A DNA stretch of 64,000 bases from Alphaproteobacteria bacterium (GTDB taxonomy: Bacteria; Pseudomonadota; Alphaproteobacteria; SMXS01), in the NCBI GenBank assembly GCA_016124315.1, contig WGNW01000018.1:1-64000 (forward strand), read 5' to 3'. Below are positions 1-11,468 of the stretch, in pieces. Below the pieces are notes generated by a model. The model made no database searches. It worked only from the letters and a program-made list of their open reading frames with translations, and was not told where the DNA came from. The position numbers and the translations under genes are program-made. Positions within the stretch are counted from its first letter, which is position 1. Each line of letters begins with the position of its first letter.

Positions 1-943
1 GCATCAGCAGCGCCAGCACCACGAAGATGATGTTGATCTTGGTCTGCAGCGAGGCCCGGCGCTGCTCCATCTGCTCGTACTCGGCGGCGTGATGGCGCGT
101 CTTCTCGAGCTGTTCGACCACCCGCTGGTCGACGCTGCGACCCACATAGAGATAGCGGTCCACATAGGCGTTGAGCTTGATCAGCGCGCCCACGTAGTCG
201 TCGCTGGAATTGGTCATGGCGGCCACGCCGCCCATCTCCGCCTGCGCCATCGCCCGCCGCGGCAGCGCCGAGGTGCGCGCCATGGTGTCGCCGAAGATGC
301 CGTTGTACTTGGCGTAGATGGTGCCGTTGCGCGACAGCAGGATGGCCTCGGCGAAGGAGCGGCTGCGCGCCTGGTTCTGCATCTCCTCCTTCAGCGCCTC
401 GGGCTCGAAACGGAACTCGTCGGCCCGCGAATTGAGCACCGCGGCCATCTCGATCAGGTCGCGCGAGATGCTCTTCTTGTGCTCCTCCATGTAGTCCTCG
501 GCGATGCGCACCGAGTTCTGCACGCTGCCGCGCACCTGGTCGCTGAACCAGGACTGCAGGCCTAGGTTGAAGTAGAGGGCCGAGAACATGGCCACGATCA
601 CGGTGGGGATGATGGCGACGAGGCTGAGCAGCGTCACCAGCCGCACATGCAGCCGAGATCCGGCTGCGCCGCTGCGCCGCGCTACCCAGAGCCGCACCAT
701 CCGCCGGGTGATCAGCATGGCGAGCACGATGACGATGGCGAGGTTGCCGAAGATCAGCGCGATGGAGCCGCTGGAATCCATCGCCACGGTGCCGGTACTC
801 AGCACCATGTAGGTGGCGATCGCCCAGGCGATGGCCACGGCGCCCAGGACGATGGGCGTCCAGCGACTGCGGCCGAACTGCTTCATCCAGCCAGGGAAGA
901 AACTTTTCCTGGGTTTTTCAGGCGTGCCGCTCAGGCTCGACAT
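1..943 (-). CDS. ntrY: NtrY-type nitrogen regulation sensor histidine kinase, N-terminal part (cut by window edge)
   Basis: Only the first 314 codons are in the window. The protein starts MSSLSGTPEKPRKSFFPGWM and shows three hydrophobic stretches near residues 30-50, 60-80 and 95-118. A periplasmic-type sensing region of about 170 residues follows, and a fourth hydrophobic stretch is just entering at the cut. HAMP, PAS and kinase domains would lie to the left of the window. NtrY is the membrane sensor kinase that phosphorylates NtrX (nitrogen and redox control). The name rests on this topology and on the position directly downstream of dusB-ntrB-ntrC, the usual alphaproteobacterial order. The gap to ntrC is 117 nt, so it may be partly uncoupled from that operon. 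The catalytic half is not visible. Confidence 0.85.
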   Translation of the reverse strand, partial: MSSLSGTPEKPRKSFFPGWMKQFGRSRWTPIVLGAVAIAWAIATYMVLSTGTVAMDSSGSIALIFGNLAIVIVLAMLITRRMVRLWVARRSGAAGSRLHVRLVTLLSLVAIIPTVIVAMFSALYFNLGLQSWFSDQVRGSVQNSVRIAEDYMEEHKKSISRDLIEMAAVLNSRADEFRFEPEALKEEMQNQARSRSFAEAILLSRNGTIYAKYNGIFGDTMARTSALPRRAMAQAEMGGVAAMTNSSDDYVGALIKLNAYVDRYLYVGRSVDQRVVEQLEKTRHHAAEYEQMEQRRASLQTKINIIFVVLALLM

Positions 944-1035
944 TCAGATCGGTTCAATCCGCCTATCCACCGGCGCACGGCGCTGCGCCGGCGCGCAGGG
1001 TATCATAATGTTGCAGATTTGCATCACTCGATTTG

Positions 1036-1054
1036 GGCGGCCGAAACGGCCGCC
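1036..1054 (-). terminator. Stem-loop just downstream of ntrC
   Basis: A perfect 8 bp inverted repeat, GGCGGCCG and CGGCCGCC, has a 3 nt loop and lies 6 nt beyond the ntrC stop. A second dyad (CCGGCGCA and TGCGCCGG, 6 nt loop) sits at 970-991. Neither is followed by a T run on the minus strand, so a simple intrinsic terminator is doubtful. They may instead attenuate or process the mRNA between ntrC and ntrY. Confidence 0.4.
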
Positions 1055-1060
1055 GTCCGG

Positions 1061-2499
<1,439 letters not shown>

Positions 2500-2503
<4 letters not shown>

Positions 2504-3627
2504 GGACGCTGTCTGTTCTTCTGTGGCCTGGGTCCGGTGGGCAGCAGGACCCTGAAGACGGTCCTGCGCGGCACGGATTCGCACTCGATGATCCCGCCAT
2601 GGTCGCCGATGATCTTGGCCACCAGGGCGAGGCCGAGCCCCGTGCCGCCCGGCTTGGTGGTGACGAACGGGTCGAACAGGTGCGACTGCAGATCGTCGGG
2701 CACGCCCGAGCCGTTATCGATGACGCAGATTTCCAGCGGCAGGTTGATCCGCTCGCGGGTGCCGGGGATGGCGACCCGCACGCCGTGCCGGTAAGCGGTG
2801 GTGAGGGTGATCTCGGCGCCGTCGTCGGGCACCGCCTCCGCCGCGTTCTTGATCAGGTTGAGGAACACCTGGATCAGCATGTTGCGGTCGCCGTGCACCG
2901 GCGGTAGCGACGGGTCGTAGAGCTCGGAGAAGTGCACCTTGCGGGCGAAGCCGTTCTCGGCCACCCGCCGGGCGTGCTCCAGCACCTCGTGGATGTTGAT
3001 GGGGGTGCGCTCGATCGGCCTGGTGTCGGAGAATACCTCCATCCGGTCCACCAGGGCGACGATCCGGTCGGTTTCCTCGCAGATCAGCCGCAGCAGTGCC
3101 TTGTCGTCGGCGCCGACAGACGATTCGACCAGCTGGGCGGCGCCACGGATGCCGGAGAGCGGATTCTTGATCTCGTGGGCCAGCACCGCCGCCATGCTGA
3201 CGATGGAACGCGCCGCGCCCCGGTGCAGCAGCTGGTGGTCGATCTTGCTGGCGATCCCGCGCTCGCGCAGGGTGACCAGCAGCAACGTCGGCTCGTCGCC
3301 CACCGGGCAGATTTGCACGTCGACCTGATGCACGCCGATGCGCGGCGTCGACAGCACCAGGCCGTATTCCGACACCGACGAACCGCGGGTGCGCACCTGC
3401 CCCACCAGCGCCACCAGCGGGCTGTCGAAGGGGATGACGTCGGTCAGCCCCTGGCTCTGCAGCACCTTGGCGCTGGACTGGAAGAACTGCTCGGCGGCCA
3501 GGTTGGCGAACCGGATGCGGTCGGACTGGTCGATCGCCAGCAGCGGGTCCGGCAGGTTGTTGACCAGCAGGTCCGTGCTGACCGGCGTCGAGGCCTTGCT
3601 GCGGAACAGGTTGGCCACGGACGGCAT
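2500..3627 (-). CDS. ntrB: Nitrogen regulation sensor histidine kinase NtrB
   Basis: 375 aa soluble kinase. It has an N-terminal PAS domain (about residues 15-120, with [20 protein letters not shown]), an H-box [20 protein letters not shown] holding the phosphorylated His, an N box [18 protein letters not shown], and G boxes DNGSGVPDD and [10 protein letters not shown]. No membrane segment is present. NtrB is controlled by PII proteins and phosphorylates or dephosphorylates NtrC. The start [11 protein letters not shown] was chosen because its ATG overlaps the dusB stop by 1 nt (TGATG); longer frames upstream lie inside dusB. It forms one transcription unit with dusB and ntrC. Confidence 0.96.
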
Positions 3628-4613
3628 CAAGCCGCCAGCCTTTCCATCTGCGGTTCGTAGAAGGCGCGGATCTCGGTCCTCACCTGGGCGGGATCGTCCA
3701 GCCGGTTGATCCGGTCGCGGTATTCGCCCGATCCGGGCATGCCCTTGGAATACCAGCCGATATGCTTGCGGGCGATGCGCACGCCGGTCTCCACCCCATA
3801 ATGGGAGAGCATGTCGTCGTAGTGCTCGAGCACCACGGCGAGCTGCTCTTCGAGCGGCGGGTCCGGCAGGCGCTCGCCGGTGCGCAGATAGTGGACGACC
3901 TGGGCGGGAAACCACGGGCGGCCGTAGCAGCCGCGGCCGATCATCACCCCGTCGGCGCCCGACTGGCGCAGCGACTCGTCGACGTCGTCGAAGCTGTTGA
4001 TGTCGCCGTTGACGATCACCGGGATCGACACGGCGTGCTTCACGTTGCGCACGAACGACCAGTCCGCATGGCCCTTGTAGAGCTGGTTGCGGGTGCGGCC
4101 GTGTACGGTCACCATGCGGACGCCCAGGTCCTCGGCGATCCGCGCCAACTCGGGCGCGTTGCGGTTTCGGTCGTCCCAGCCGGTGCGCATCTTCAGCGTG
4201 ACGGGCACCGTGACGCCCTTCACCGTGCCCTCGATGATCGCCGCCGCGTGGGTCAGGTCGCGCATCAGCGCCGACCCGGCCTCGCCGTTGACCACCTTCT
4301 TCACCGGGCAGCCCATGTTGATGTCGATGATCGCCGCGCCGCGGTCCTGGTTGAGCCGCGCCGCCTCGCCCATCACCGCCGGCTCGCAGCCGGCGAGCTG
4401 CACCGACATGGGGTGCTCCTCGGCGCAGTTGGTCGCCATCTTCATGGAGCGCTTGGTGGCGCGGATCATCGCCTCGCTGGCGATCATCTCCGAGACCACA
4501 AGGCCGGCGCCGTAGCGCTTCACCAGGCGGCGGAACGGCATGTCGGTCACGCCGGACATCGGCGCGAGGACGACGGGATCTTGAATGGAGAGTTGGCCGA
4601 TCGTTATGGTCAT
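3627..4613 (-). CDS. dusB: tRNA-dihydrouridine synthase (DusB/NifR3 family)
   Basis: 328 aa FMN-dependent TIM-barrel enzyme that reduces uridine to dihydrouridine in tRNA. Family marks visible are [13 protein letters not shown] near the start, [12 protein letters not shown] with the catalytic Cys, [23 protein letters not shown] and [10 protein letters not shown] followed by [11 protein letters not shown]. The gene is historically called nifR3 because it heads the ntrBC operon in alphaproteobacteria, as it does here. The start [11 protein letters not shown] was chosen from the family N-terminus; a longer open frame upstream would overlap the divergent ispDF. The 138 bp gap to ispDF (4614-4751) must hold both divergent promoters. 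I could not assign clear -35/-10 boxes there. Confidence 0.95.
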   Translation of the reverse strand: MTITIGQLSIQDPVVLAPMSGVTDMPFRRLVKRYGAGLVVSEMIASEAMIRATKRSMKMATNCAEEHPMSVQLAGCEPAVMGEAARLNQDRGAAIIDINMGCPVKKVVNGEAGSALMRDLTHAAAIIEGTVKGVTVPVTLKMRTGWDDRNRNAPELARIAEDLGVRMVTVHGRTRNQLYKGHADWSFVRNVKHAVSIPVIVNGDINSFDDVDESLRQSGADGVMIGRGCYGRPWFPAQVVHYLRTGERLPDPPLEEQLAVVLEHYDDMLSHYGVETGVRIARKHIGWYSKGMPGSGEYRDRINRLDDPAQVRTEIRAFYEPQMERLAA

Positions 4614-4751
4614 TTTTTGAGCAACCAGTGCGGTTGCTGTTTTCCTAAGCAATGTCGTGGGGATGCGCAAGTCTTTATCACATCGTTGACCGATGGCAAA
4701 AACTCTAGCACACCAAGTGAAACTTACCTTACAGGCCGAGCGGGACCAATC

Positions 4752-5906
4752 TTGAAAGTCGCAGCCCTCATCGTCGCCGCCGGCCGCGGCCATCGCGCGG
4801 GGACGCCGACCCCCAAGCAATACCTGCCGCTGCACGGCGAGCCGCTTCTGCGGCATACGGTAAGGTGTTTTGTGGACAGTGGCTTGGTCGACCTTGTTAA
4901 GGTGGCGATTCACCCTGACGACCGGCCGCTGTTCGATGCGGCGACGGCCGGACTCGCGGTGACGGCCCCCTGCCCCGGTGGCGCCACCCGGCAGGAATCG
5001 GTGCGCCTCGGGCTGGAGAGCCTGCTGGGCGACCAGCCGGACCTCGTGCTCATTCACGATGCAGCCCGTCCGTTCGTTTCTGCACGGCTGATACGCAGCG
5101 TTCTCGACGCGCTGGCGTCAAATGAGGCAGCCATTCCGGCGCTGCCGCTCACCGACACCGTCAAGCGCGTCGACGGCGCCGGCGCCGTGCTGGAAAGCGT
5201 CGATCGCGACACGTTGCGGCGCGCCCAGACGCCGCAGGGCTTCCATTTCCGGCCGATCCTGGAGGCCCATCGCCGGCTGGCGTCGCGGACCGACCTGACC
5301 GACGACGCATCCGTCGCCGAGGCGGCCGGAATCCGGGTGGCGGTTGTCGCGGGGGAAGAAAGGAACATCAAGGTGACCACGCCCGAAGACGTCGAGGCCC
5401 TGTCCCGCACTCCCCTGCTGCCCGCCACCGGCAGCGGATTCGACGTGCACCGGCTCGGGCCGGGCGACCACGTCATGCTGGGCGGTCACCGCATTCCCCA
5501 CGACCGGGGCCTGATCGGCCATTCCGACGCCGACGTGGCACTCCACGCGCTGACCGACGCCCTGCTGGGCGCCGTGGGCGCCGGCGACATCGGCCGCCAC
5601 TTCCCGCCGACCGACCCGCAATGGAAGGGCGCGCCGTCGCGCCTCTTCGTCGAAAGGGCCGTCGACCTGATCCGCGGCCAGGGCGGCCGGATCGCCAACG
5701 TCGACATCACCATCATCTGCGAGTCGCCCAGGGTGACGCCGCATGTGGAAGCGATGACCGCGGTGCTCGCCGGCCTGCTCGGCATCCCGTCCCGACGGAT
5801 CAACGTCAAGGCGACGACCACGGAGAAGCTGGGCTTCACCGGCCGCGGCGAAGGCATCGCCGCCCAGGCCGTCGCCAGCGTGCTGCTGCCTGACGCAGCC
5901 CCATGA
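4752..5906 (+). CDS. ispDF: Bifunctional IspD/IspF enzyme of the MEP isoprenoid pathway
   Basis: 384 aa fusion. The IspD part (about 1-225) has the nucleotide-binding start [20 protein letters not shown] and DAARPFV; it makes CDP-methylerythritol from MEP and CTP. The IspF part (about 228-384) has [19 protein letters not shown] with metal-binding Asp and His, [19 protein letters not shown] and [18 protein letters not shown]; it makes methylerythritol cyclodiphosphate. The fusion is typical of alphaproteobacteria. The start is TTG, giving [13 protein letters not shown]; no ATG lies near the IspD N-terminus, and upstream frame extension would enter dusB on the other strand. The stop overlaps the pgpA start by 4 nt. 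Confidence 0.95.
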   Translation: MKVAALIVAAGRGHRAGTPTPKQYLPLHGEPLLRHTVRCFVDSGLVDLVKVAIHPDDRPLFDAATAGLAVTAPCPGGATRQESVRLGLESLLGDQPDLVLIHDAARPFVSARLIRSVLDALASNEAAIPALPLTDTVKRVDGAGAVLESVDRDTLRRAQTPQGFHFRPILEAHRRLASRTDLTDDASVAEAAGIRVAVVAGEERNIKVTTPEDVEALSRTPLLPATGSGFDVHRLGPGDHVMLGGHRIPHDRGLIGHSDADVALHALTDALLGAVGAGDIGRHFPPTDPQWKGAPSRLFVERAVDLIRGQGGRIANVDITIICESPRVTPHVEAMTAVLAGLLGIPSRRINVKATTTEKLGFTGRGEGIAAQAVASVLLPDAAP

Positions 5907-6388
5907 AGGCTGCCCGTTTCCATCCGGCGACGATCCTCGCCACCTGGTTCTGGGTCGGGTTCATCCCGCCGGCGCCCGGCACCTGGGGATCGGTCGCCGC
6001 GCTGCCGCTGGCCTGGCTGGTGCAGACCTTCGCCGGCCCCGGCGCGCTGCTGCTGCTCTGCGTCGTGCTGGCGGTGGTCGGCGTCTGGGCCGCCGGACAC
6101 CACTGCACACGGGTGGAGACCCACGACCCTGGCGAGATCGTCATCGACGAGGTCGCCGGCCAGTGCATCGCCTGCCTGCTGCTGCCGCCCGGCCCGTGGT
6201 GGCTGTGGCTTGCGGCCTTTGTGCTGTTCCGCATGCTCGACATCTTCAAGCCCTGGCCAATCTCGCTGCTCGACCGGAGCGGTCGCGGCGGCATGCGCGT
6301 GATGCAGGACGATCTGGCGGCCGGTCTGCTAGTCTGCGTCGTCATGCAACTTTACCTTCACATGGCGGGGGCGGCATGGATACCGTGA
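5903..6388 (+). CDS. pgpA: Phosphatidylglycerophosphatase A
   Basis: 161 aa membrane enzyme that removes phosphate from phosphatidylglycerophosphate to give phosphatidylglycerol. Family marks are FIPPAPGTWGSVAALP near residue 20, DPGEIVIDEVAGQ near residue 76 with the acidic catalytic residues, FRMLDIFKPWPI near residue 108, and MQDDLAAG close to the end. About four hydrophobic segments are visible. The gene starts within the ispDF stop (ATGA overlap), and its last 13 nt overlap the pncC start, so ispDF-pgpA-pncC is one tightly coupled operon. Confidence 0.94.
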   Translation: MKAARFHPATILATWFWVGFIPPAPGTWGSVAALPLAWLVQTFAGPGALLLLCVVLAVVGVWAAGHHCTRVETHDPGEIVIDEVAGQCIACLLLPPGPWWLWLAAFVLFRMLDIFKPWPISLLDRSGRGGMRVMQDDLAAGLLVCVVMQLYLHMAGAAWIP

Positions 6389-6864
6389 CCCTGCTCGGCA
6401 AGGCGGAGGCGCTGCTGGCCGCCGCCCGCGCGAAACGGCTCAAGCTGGCGGCCGCCGAATCCTGCACCGGCGGCATGCTGATGGCCTGCCTGACGGAGCT
6501 GTCCGGCGCCTCGGAGGTGGTGGACTGCGGCTTCGTCACCTACAGCAATGCGGCCAAACACGAGCTGCTGGGCGTGCCCTTCGAACTGATCGAGGAATAC
6601 GGCGCGGTGAGCGAGCCCGTCGCCCGGGCCATGGCGGAAGGCGCCCTGCGCAATTCCCATGCCGACATCGCCGCCGCCATCACCGGCGTCGCCGGGCCGA
6701 CGGGCGGCACCGCCGACAAGCCGGTGGGCCTGGTCCATTTCGCCGCCGCCCGGCGCGGACGGGAGACCGTCAGCGAGAGCCGGCGCTTCGGCGACCTGGG
6801 GCGCTCGGTGGTCCGGCTGCGGTCGGTGGAGACGGCGCTAGAGCTGATGCAGTCGCTGGTCTGA
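6376..6864 (+). CDS. pncC: Nicotinamide-nucleotide amidase (CinA C-terminal domain protein)
   Basis: 162 aa, the stand-alone CinA C-terminal domain. It converts nicotinamide mononucleotide to nicotinate mononucleotide in the pyridine nucleotide cycle. Visible family marks are LAAAESCTGGMLMACLTELSG with the catalytic Ser region, VTYSNAAKHELLGV, GAVSEPVARAMAEGA and AITGVAGPTGGTADKPVGLV. There is no N-terminal molybdopterin-binding-like COG1058 domain, as is common in alphaproteobacteria. The ATG lies 13 nt inside pgpA. The last 27 nt overlap the convergent COQ10-like gene on the other strand. Confidence 0.92.
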   Translation: MDTVTLLGKAEALLAAARAKRLKLAAAESCTGGMLMACLTELSGASEVVDCGFVTYSNAAKHELLGVPFELIEEYGAVSEPVARAMAEGALRNSHADIAAAITGVAGPTGGTADKPVGLVHFAAARRGRETVSESRRFGDLGRSVVRLRSVETALELMQSLV

Positions 6865-7293
6865 GCCGTAGAGGTCGTCCGCGCGGCTGACGAAAGCGCC
6901 CACCATCCGCTTGACGATCTCGTTGAACACGCCGCCGATCAGCCGCTCGAACAGCCGGCTGCGGAACTCGAACTCGATGAAGAAGTCAATGGTGCAGCTG
7001 CCGTCGCCATTGTCCTGGAACCGCCAGTCGTTGTTCAGCTCCTTGAGCGGGCCGGTCATGTAGGTGACCTTGATCAGCTCGTGGGGCGACAGCTCGACCC
7101 TGGAGGTGAATTTCTCGCGGATCACCTTATAGCCGATCATCAGGTCGGCCATGAACATCTGATCCTCGCGCTTGACGATGCGCACGCCGGTACACCACGG
7201 CAGGAACTCCGGATAGCGCTCCACGTCCGCCACCAGATCGAACATCTGCTTGGCGGTGTGAGGCAGCACCCGCTTTTCGGCGTGGCGGTGCAT
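6838..7293 (-). CDS. COQ10/RatA-like START-domain protein (SRPBCC family)
   Basis: 151 aa. It belongs to the polyketide cyclase/START family of yeast COQ10 and bacterial RatA: HTAKQMFDLVADVERYPEFL near the start is the family opening, DWRFQDNGDGSCTIDFFIEF is the central strand region, and the C-terminal helix contains LIGGVFNEIVKRMVGAF. COQ10-like proteins bind ubiquinone and help it reach the respiratory chain; RatA in E. coli was described as affecting ribosome association. In alphaproteobacteria this gene commonly follows lipA, as here (4 nt gap), and a quinone role is the more likely one. Its end overlaps pncC tail to tail by 27 nt. Confidence 0.9.
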   Translation of the reverse strand: MHRHAEKRVLPHTAKQMFDLVADVERYPEFLPWCTGVRIVKREDQMFMADLMIGYKVIREKFTSRVELSPHELIKVTYMTGPLKELNNDWRFQDNGDGSCTIDFFIEFEFRSRLFERLIGGVFNEIVKRMVGAFVSRADDLYGSDQRLHQL

Positions 7294-7297
7294 CCTC

Positions 7298-8224
7298 TCA
7301 GCGGCCCGCGGCGAGCTGGCGCTGGCGGTTCTCGCGGAGCTGCACGAAATCCTCGCCTGCGTGATAGCTCGAGCGGGTCAGCGGCGAGCTCGAGACCATC
7401 AGGAAACCCTTGGCGCGCGCCATCTTGGCATAGCTGGCGAACTCGTCGGGCGTCACGTAGCGGGCGACTTCGGCGTGGCGCGGCGTCGGCCGCAGGTACT
7501 GGCCGATGGTCAGGAAGTCCACCTCGGCGGCGCGCATGTCGTCCATCACCTGGTAGACCTCGCGCTTGTCCTCGCCGAGGCCGACCATGATGCCCGACTT
7601 GGTGAAGATCGACGGGTCCAGCCGCTTGACCGTGTCGAGCAGGCGCAGGGAATTGTAGTAGCGCGCGCCCGGCCGGATGTTCAGGTAGAGCCGCGGCACG
7701 GTCTCCAGATTGTGGTTGAACACGTCGGGCCGCGCCTCGACCACCGCCTCGATGGCACCCTTCTTGCGCAGGAAATCCGGCGTCAGCACCTCGATGGTCG
7801 TCGAGGGCGAGTGCTCCCGGATGCGGCGGATCACCTGGACGAACTGGCTGGCGCCGCCGTCCGGCAAATCGTCGCGGTCGACCGATGTGATCACCACGTG
7901 CTCGAGGCCGAGCTCACCGACCGCCGCGGCCACGTGCTCCGGCTCGTCCGCGTCCACATGCCGCGGCATGCCGGTCTTGACGTTGCAGAAGGCGCAGGCG
8001 CGGGTGCAGACGTCGCCCAGGATCATCACCGTCGCGTGCTTCTGGGTCCAGCACTCGCCGATGTTCGGGCAGGCCGCCTCTTCGCACACGGTGTTGAGCT
8101 TGAGGTCGCGCATCAGCCGCCGCGTCCTCATGTACTCCTGCGATCCGGGCGCCTTGACGCGCAGCCAGTCGGGCTTGCGCCCATGCTCGGGCTTGTCGCC
8201 CCTGATGGTCTCGACGGTGCTCAT
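7298..8224 (-). CDS. lipA: Lipoyl synthase
   Basis: 308 aa radical SAM enzyme that inserts two sulfurs into protein-bound octanoyl groups. Both iron-sulfur sites are present: the auxiliary cluster motif [12 protein letters not shown] (about residues 46-57) and the radical SAM motif [10 protein letters not shown] (about residues 72-81). The C-terminal [10 protein letters not shown] supplies the conserved Ser-containing RSSYHA. It lies downstream of the pyruvate dehydrogenase genes, whose E2 and E1-beta lipoyl domains it would mature. The 137 bp before it, up to the DUF4170 gene, contains no obvious gene and may hold its own promoter. Confidence 0.97.
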   Translation of the reverse strand: MSTVETIRGDKPEHGRKPDWLRVKAPGSQEYMRTRRLMRDLKLNTVCEEAACPNIGECWTQKHATVMILGDVCTRACAFCNVKTGMPRHVDADEPEHVAAAVGELGLEHVVITSVDRDDLPDGGASQFVQVIRRIREHSPSTTIEVLTPDFLRKKGAIEAVVEARPDVFNHNLETVPRLYLNIRPGARYYNSLRLLDTVKRLDPSIFTKSGIMVGLGEDKREVYQVMDDMRAAEVDFLTIGQYLRPTPRHAEVARYVTPDEFASYAKMARAKGFLMVSSSPLTRSSYHAGEDFVQLRENRQRQLAAGR

Positions 8225-8361
8225 GCTTCACCAAATATGCCAAACCGACGGGTAAGTCCAATGCAGGCCGGCGCCCCCGGGAGCCCTCCCCCATATTATG
8301 CCGCCCGACCTGCTCGGGCATCCCTCCGCATGGAGGCCGCCTGGGGCGATGGCGCCGGCGA

Positions 8362-8595
8362 TCAGTGCTCGTGATCCTGCTCCGGGTCCATCAGCCGGTG
8401 CAGGTGGACCACGAAGTAGCGGGTCCTGGCGTCGTCCACCGTCGCCTGCGCCTTGCCCCGCCACGCCTTCAGCGCCTCGGCGTAGTTGGCATAGACGCCG
8501 ACGATGTCGACCTGGTCGAGATTCTCGAATTCCGCGCCCTTCGGGTCCTTGACCCGGCCGCCGATCACCAGGTGGAGAAGCTGTTTGGTCATCAT
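8362..8595 (-). CDS. DUF4170 small protein
   Basis: 77 aa, starting MMTKQLLHLVIGGRVKDP and containing VDIVGVYANYAEALKAWRGKAQ and TRYFVVHLHRLMDP. This matches the small DUF4170 family found almost only in alphaproteobacteria, whose function is unknown to me. It is probably cytosolic; there is no signal or membrane segment. Two adjacent ATGs exist and either could be used. It lies between pdhC and lipA, where lpd is found in some relatives. A protein of this size cannot replace Lpd, so no functional link is claimed. Confidence 0.85.
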   Translation of the reverse strand: MMTKQLLHLVIGGRVKDPKGAEFENLDQVDIVGVYANYAEALKAWRGKAQATVDDARTRYFVVHLHRLMDPEQDHEH

Positions 8596-8666
8596 TTCGT
8601 CCCGTCTGCTGGAACCAGGGTTATTCCTTCAGACGCGAAGACTTCCCGACGGGCCTCCGTTTGCGG

Positions 8667-10049
8667 CTACACCAGCAGCCGGGCCGGATGCTCCAGAAGG
8701 CTCTTGAACACTTGAAGATACTGCGCCCCGATGGCGCCGTCGATGGCCCGGTGGTCGCAGGCCATGGTCACGCTCATCACCGTCGCCGCCTCGATCCGGT
8801 CGCCGCGCACCACGGGCCGCCGCTCGCCGGCGCCCACCGCCAGAATCGACGCCTGCGGCGGGTTGATCACCGCCATGAACTCCTTGATGCCGAACATGCC
8901 CAGGTTGGAGATCGAGATGGTGCCGCCCTGGTATTCCTCGGGCGCCAACTTGCCCTTGCGGGCCCGGCCGGCCAGTTCCTTCATCTCGGCTGAGATCTGC
9001 GCCACGGTCTTCTGCTCGGCGCCCTTGACGATGGGCGTGATCAGGCCGCCGTCGATGGCCACCGCCACAGAGACGTCGGCGCGGGCATAGCGGCGCAGGG
9101 TGTCGCCGGCGTACTGCACGTTGGCGTCGGGGAACTGCATCAGCGCCAGCGCGGCGGCGCGGATGATGAAGTCGTTGACCGACAGCTTCGGCCCGTCGCC
9201 CGCCACCTCGTTGAGGTCCTGGCGGATATCGAGCAGCTTGTCGATCTCCACCTCCACGGTCAGGTAGAAGTGGGGCACCGTCTGCTTGGCCTCGGTCATG
9301 CGTCGGGCGATGGTCTTGCGCATGGTGGAGAGGCGCACTTCCTCGAACGGCGCGTCGCCGGTCACCGGCGGCGCAGCCTTGCCCGGCGCGGCGGCCGGCG
9401 GCACGAACGCCTCCACGTCGGCCCTGACGACCCGCCCGTTCGGACCGGAGCCGGCGATCTGCGCCAGCTCGTAGCCCTTCTCCGACGCCATCCGCCGGGC
9501 GAGCGGGCTGGCGAAGACGCGCCCGGACGCAGGCGATTGCCGCGGCGCGGCCGGCTCGGAAGCGCCGCGCTTCTCGGCGGCGGCGGCCACGTCGCCCTTG
9601 GTGATGCGGCCGTGGGGGCCCGAGCCCTTCACCGCCGACAGGTCAATTCCCGCCTCCTCGGCGAGCCGGCGAGCCGACGGATTGGCCAGCACCGCATCCG
9701 GATGACCCGTCTCCGCCGCCTCCGCGGGCGCCCGCTTCGCGGCAGCGGGCTTCGACAACGCCGGCGCCTCGCCCGTCGCGGGAACATCCAGGTCGTCGGC
9801 GGACTCGCCCTCCTCCAGCAGCATGGCGATGACGGCGTTGACCTTGACGCCCTCGGTGCCTTCGGGCACCAGCAGCTTGCCGACGGTGCCCTCGTCGACC
9901 GCCTCCACCTCCATGGTGGCCTTGTCGGTCTCGATCTCGGCGAGCACATCGCCGGCCTTCACCTCGTCGCCCTCCTTGACCCGCCACTTGGCGAGGGTGC
10001 CCTCCTCCATGGTGGGCGAGAGCGCCGGCATGGTGACGGTGACGGACAT
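8667..10049 (-). CDS. pdhC: Pyruvate dehydrogenase E2, dihydrolipoamide acetyltransferase
   Basis: 460 aa. An N-terminal lipoyl domain (1-78) has the modified Lys in [15 protein letters not shown] (Lys43). Two consecutive segments look like peripheral subunit-binding domains: about 119-156 ([20 protein letters not shown], then [11 protein letters not shown]) and about 178-214 ([20 protein letters not shown], then [11 protein letters not shown]). The C-terminal acetyltransferase domain (about 230-460) ends with the catalytic [16 protein letters not shown]. The enzyme transfers acetyl groups to CoA in the pyruvate dehydrogenase core. It follows pdhB after 3 nt. Having two binding domains is unusual; the usual plan is one. 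No lpd gene follows. Confidence 0.95.
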   Translation of the reverse strand: MSVTVTMPALSPTMEEGTLAKWRVKEGDEVKAGDVLAEIETDKATMEVEAVDEGTVGKLLVPEGTEGVKVNAVIAMLLEEGESADDLDVPATGEAPALSKPAAAKRAPAEAAETGHPDAVLANPSARRLAEEAGIDLSAVKGSGPHGRITKGDVAAAAEKRGASEPAAPRQSPASGRVFASPLARRMASEKGYELAQIAGSGPNGRVVRADVEAFVPPAAAPGKAAPPVTGDAPFEEVRLSTMRKTIARRMTEAKQTVPHFYLTVEVEIDKLLDIRQDLNEVAGDGPKLSVNDFIIRAAALALMQFPDANVQYAGDTLRRYARADVSVAVAIDGGLITPIVKGAEQKTVAQISAEMKELAGRARKGKLAPEEYQGGTISISNLGMFGIKEFMAVINPPQASILAVGAGERRPVVRGDRIEAATVMSVTMACDHRAIDGAIGAQYLQVFKSLLEHPARLLV

Positions 10050-10052
10050 GGC

Positions 10053-11468
10053 TCAGTCCTTGTAGCAGACGGCCTTGGCGGCCTTGACCACGTCGTCCGG
10101 CTGCACGATGGCGAGCTGCTCCAGGTTGGCGGCGTAGGGCATGGGCACGTCGGCGCCGCCCACCCGCGTCACCGGTGCGTCGAGCCAGTCGAAGGCCTGC
10201 TCCATCAGCACCGACGACACCTCCGAGGTGACGCCGTACATGGTCCAGCCCTGCTCGATCACCACCGCCCGGTTGGTCTTCTTCACGGACTCGACCAGGG
10301 TCGCCGCGTCAAGCGGCCGGATGGTGCGCAGGTCGATCACCTCGGCGTCGATGCCCTCCCTGGCGAGCGCCTCGGCCGCGTCCAGGGTCGCGATCATGGT
10401 GTAGGCGAAGCTGATCAGGGTGACGTCCTTGCCCTCGCGGACCACCTTCGCCTTGCCGATCGGCACGGTGTAGTCGTCGAGCTTGGGGACCTCGAACTTG
10501 CGGCCGTAGAGCAGCTCCTGCTCCAGGAATACCACCGGGTTCGGATCGCGGATGGCGGATTTCAGAAGGCCCTTGGCGTCGGCCGCCGAATAGGGCGCCA
10601 CCACCTTGAGGCCGGGCACATGACCGTACCAGCTCGCGTAGCACTGGGAATGCTGGGCGGCGACGCGCGACGCAAAGCCGTTGGGGCCGCGGAAAACGAC
10701 AGGGATGCTAAGCAGGCCGCCCGACATGTAGCGGGTCTTGGCCGCCGAGTTGATGATGTGGTCGATGGCCTGCATGGCGAAGTTGAAGGTCATGAATTCG
10801 ACGATCGGCTTCAGCCCGCCGAACGCCGCCCCCACGCCCAGGCCGGCGAAGCCGTGCTCGGTGATCGGCGTGTCGATCACCCGCTTGTCGCCGAATTCCT
10901 CCAGCAGGCCCTGGGAGACCTTGTAGGCGCCCTGGTACTGCGCCACCTCCTCGCCCATCAGGAAGACGTCCGGGTCCTTGCGCATCTCCGCGGCCATGGC
11001 GTCGCGCAACGCTTCGCGGACGGTCAGCTCGACCATCTCGGTGCCGGCGGGGATGCCCGGGTCCCTGGGCGCCGGCGCGGCCGCGGCCTCGGACTTCTTC
11101 GGCGGCGGCTCGGCGGCCTGGGGCGACGGACGGGATTCGGCCTTGTGCTCCTGCTTCTCCGGCGCCTCGGCCTTGGGCGGCGCGGGCGACTTGGCGGGCG
11201 CCTTGCCCACCTCCTCCAGGTTCTCGCCCTCCTCGGCGAGACGGGCGATGATCTCGTTCACCTTCACCCCTTCGGTGCCCTCCGGCACCAGGATCCGGGC
11301 GACCTTGCCGTCGTTGATGGCCTCCAGCTCCATGGTGGCCTTGTCGGTCTCGATCTCGGCCAGCACGTCGCCGCTGGTCACCTTGTCGCCCTCCTTCACC
11401 AGCCACTTGGCCAGGGTGCCCTCCTCCATGGTGGGCGACAGGGCGGGCATGAGGATATCGATCGGCAT
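10053..11468 (-). CDS. pdhB: Pyruvate dehydrogenase E1 beta subunit with N-terminal lipoyl domain
   Basis: 471 aa. Residues 1-80 form a lipoyl domain with [15 protein letters not shown], and an Ala/Pro/Glu-rich linker runs to about 140. The rest is the transketolase-like E1-beta fold ([72 protein letters not shown]). With PdhA it decarboxylates pyruvate and loads the lipoyl group. The lipoyl extension on E1 beta is characteristic of alphaproteobacteria. The start [12 protein letters not shown] overlaps the pdhA stop by 1 nt (TGATG); a longer frame upstream lies inside pdhA. Confidence 0.96.
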   Translation of the reverse strand: MPIDILMPALSPTMEEGTLAKWLVKEGDKVTSGDVLAEIETDKATMELEAINDGKVARILVPEGTEGVKVNEIIARLAEEGENLEEVGKAPAKSPAPPKAEAPEKQEHKAESRPSPQAAEPPPKKSEAAAAPAPRDPGIPAGTEMVELTVREALRDAMAAEMRKDPDVFLMGEEVAQYQGAYKVSQGLLEEFGDKRVIDTPITEHGFAGLGVGAAFGGLKPIVEFMTFNFAMQAIDHIINSAAKTRYMSGGLLSIPVVFRGPNGFASRVAAQHSQCYASWYGHVPGLKVVAPYSAADAKGLLKSAIRDPNPVVFLEQELLYGRKFEVPKLDDYTVPIGKAKVVREGKDVTLISFAYTMIATLDAAEALAREGIDAEVIDLRTIRPLDAATLVESVKKTNRAVVIEQGWTMYGVTSEVSSVLMEQAFDWLDAPVTRVGGADVPMPYAANLEQLAIVQPDDVVKAAKAVCYKD

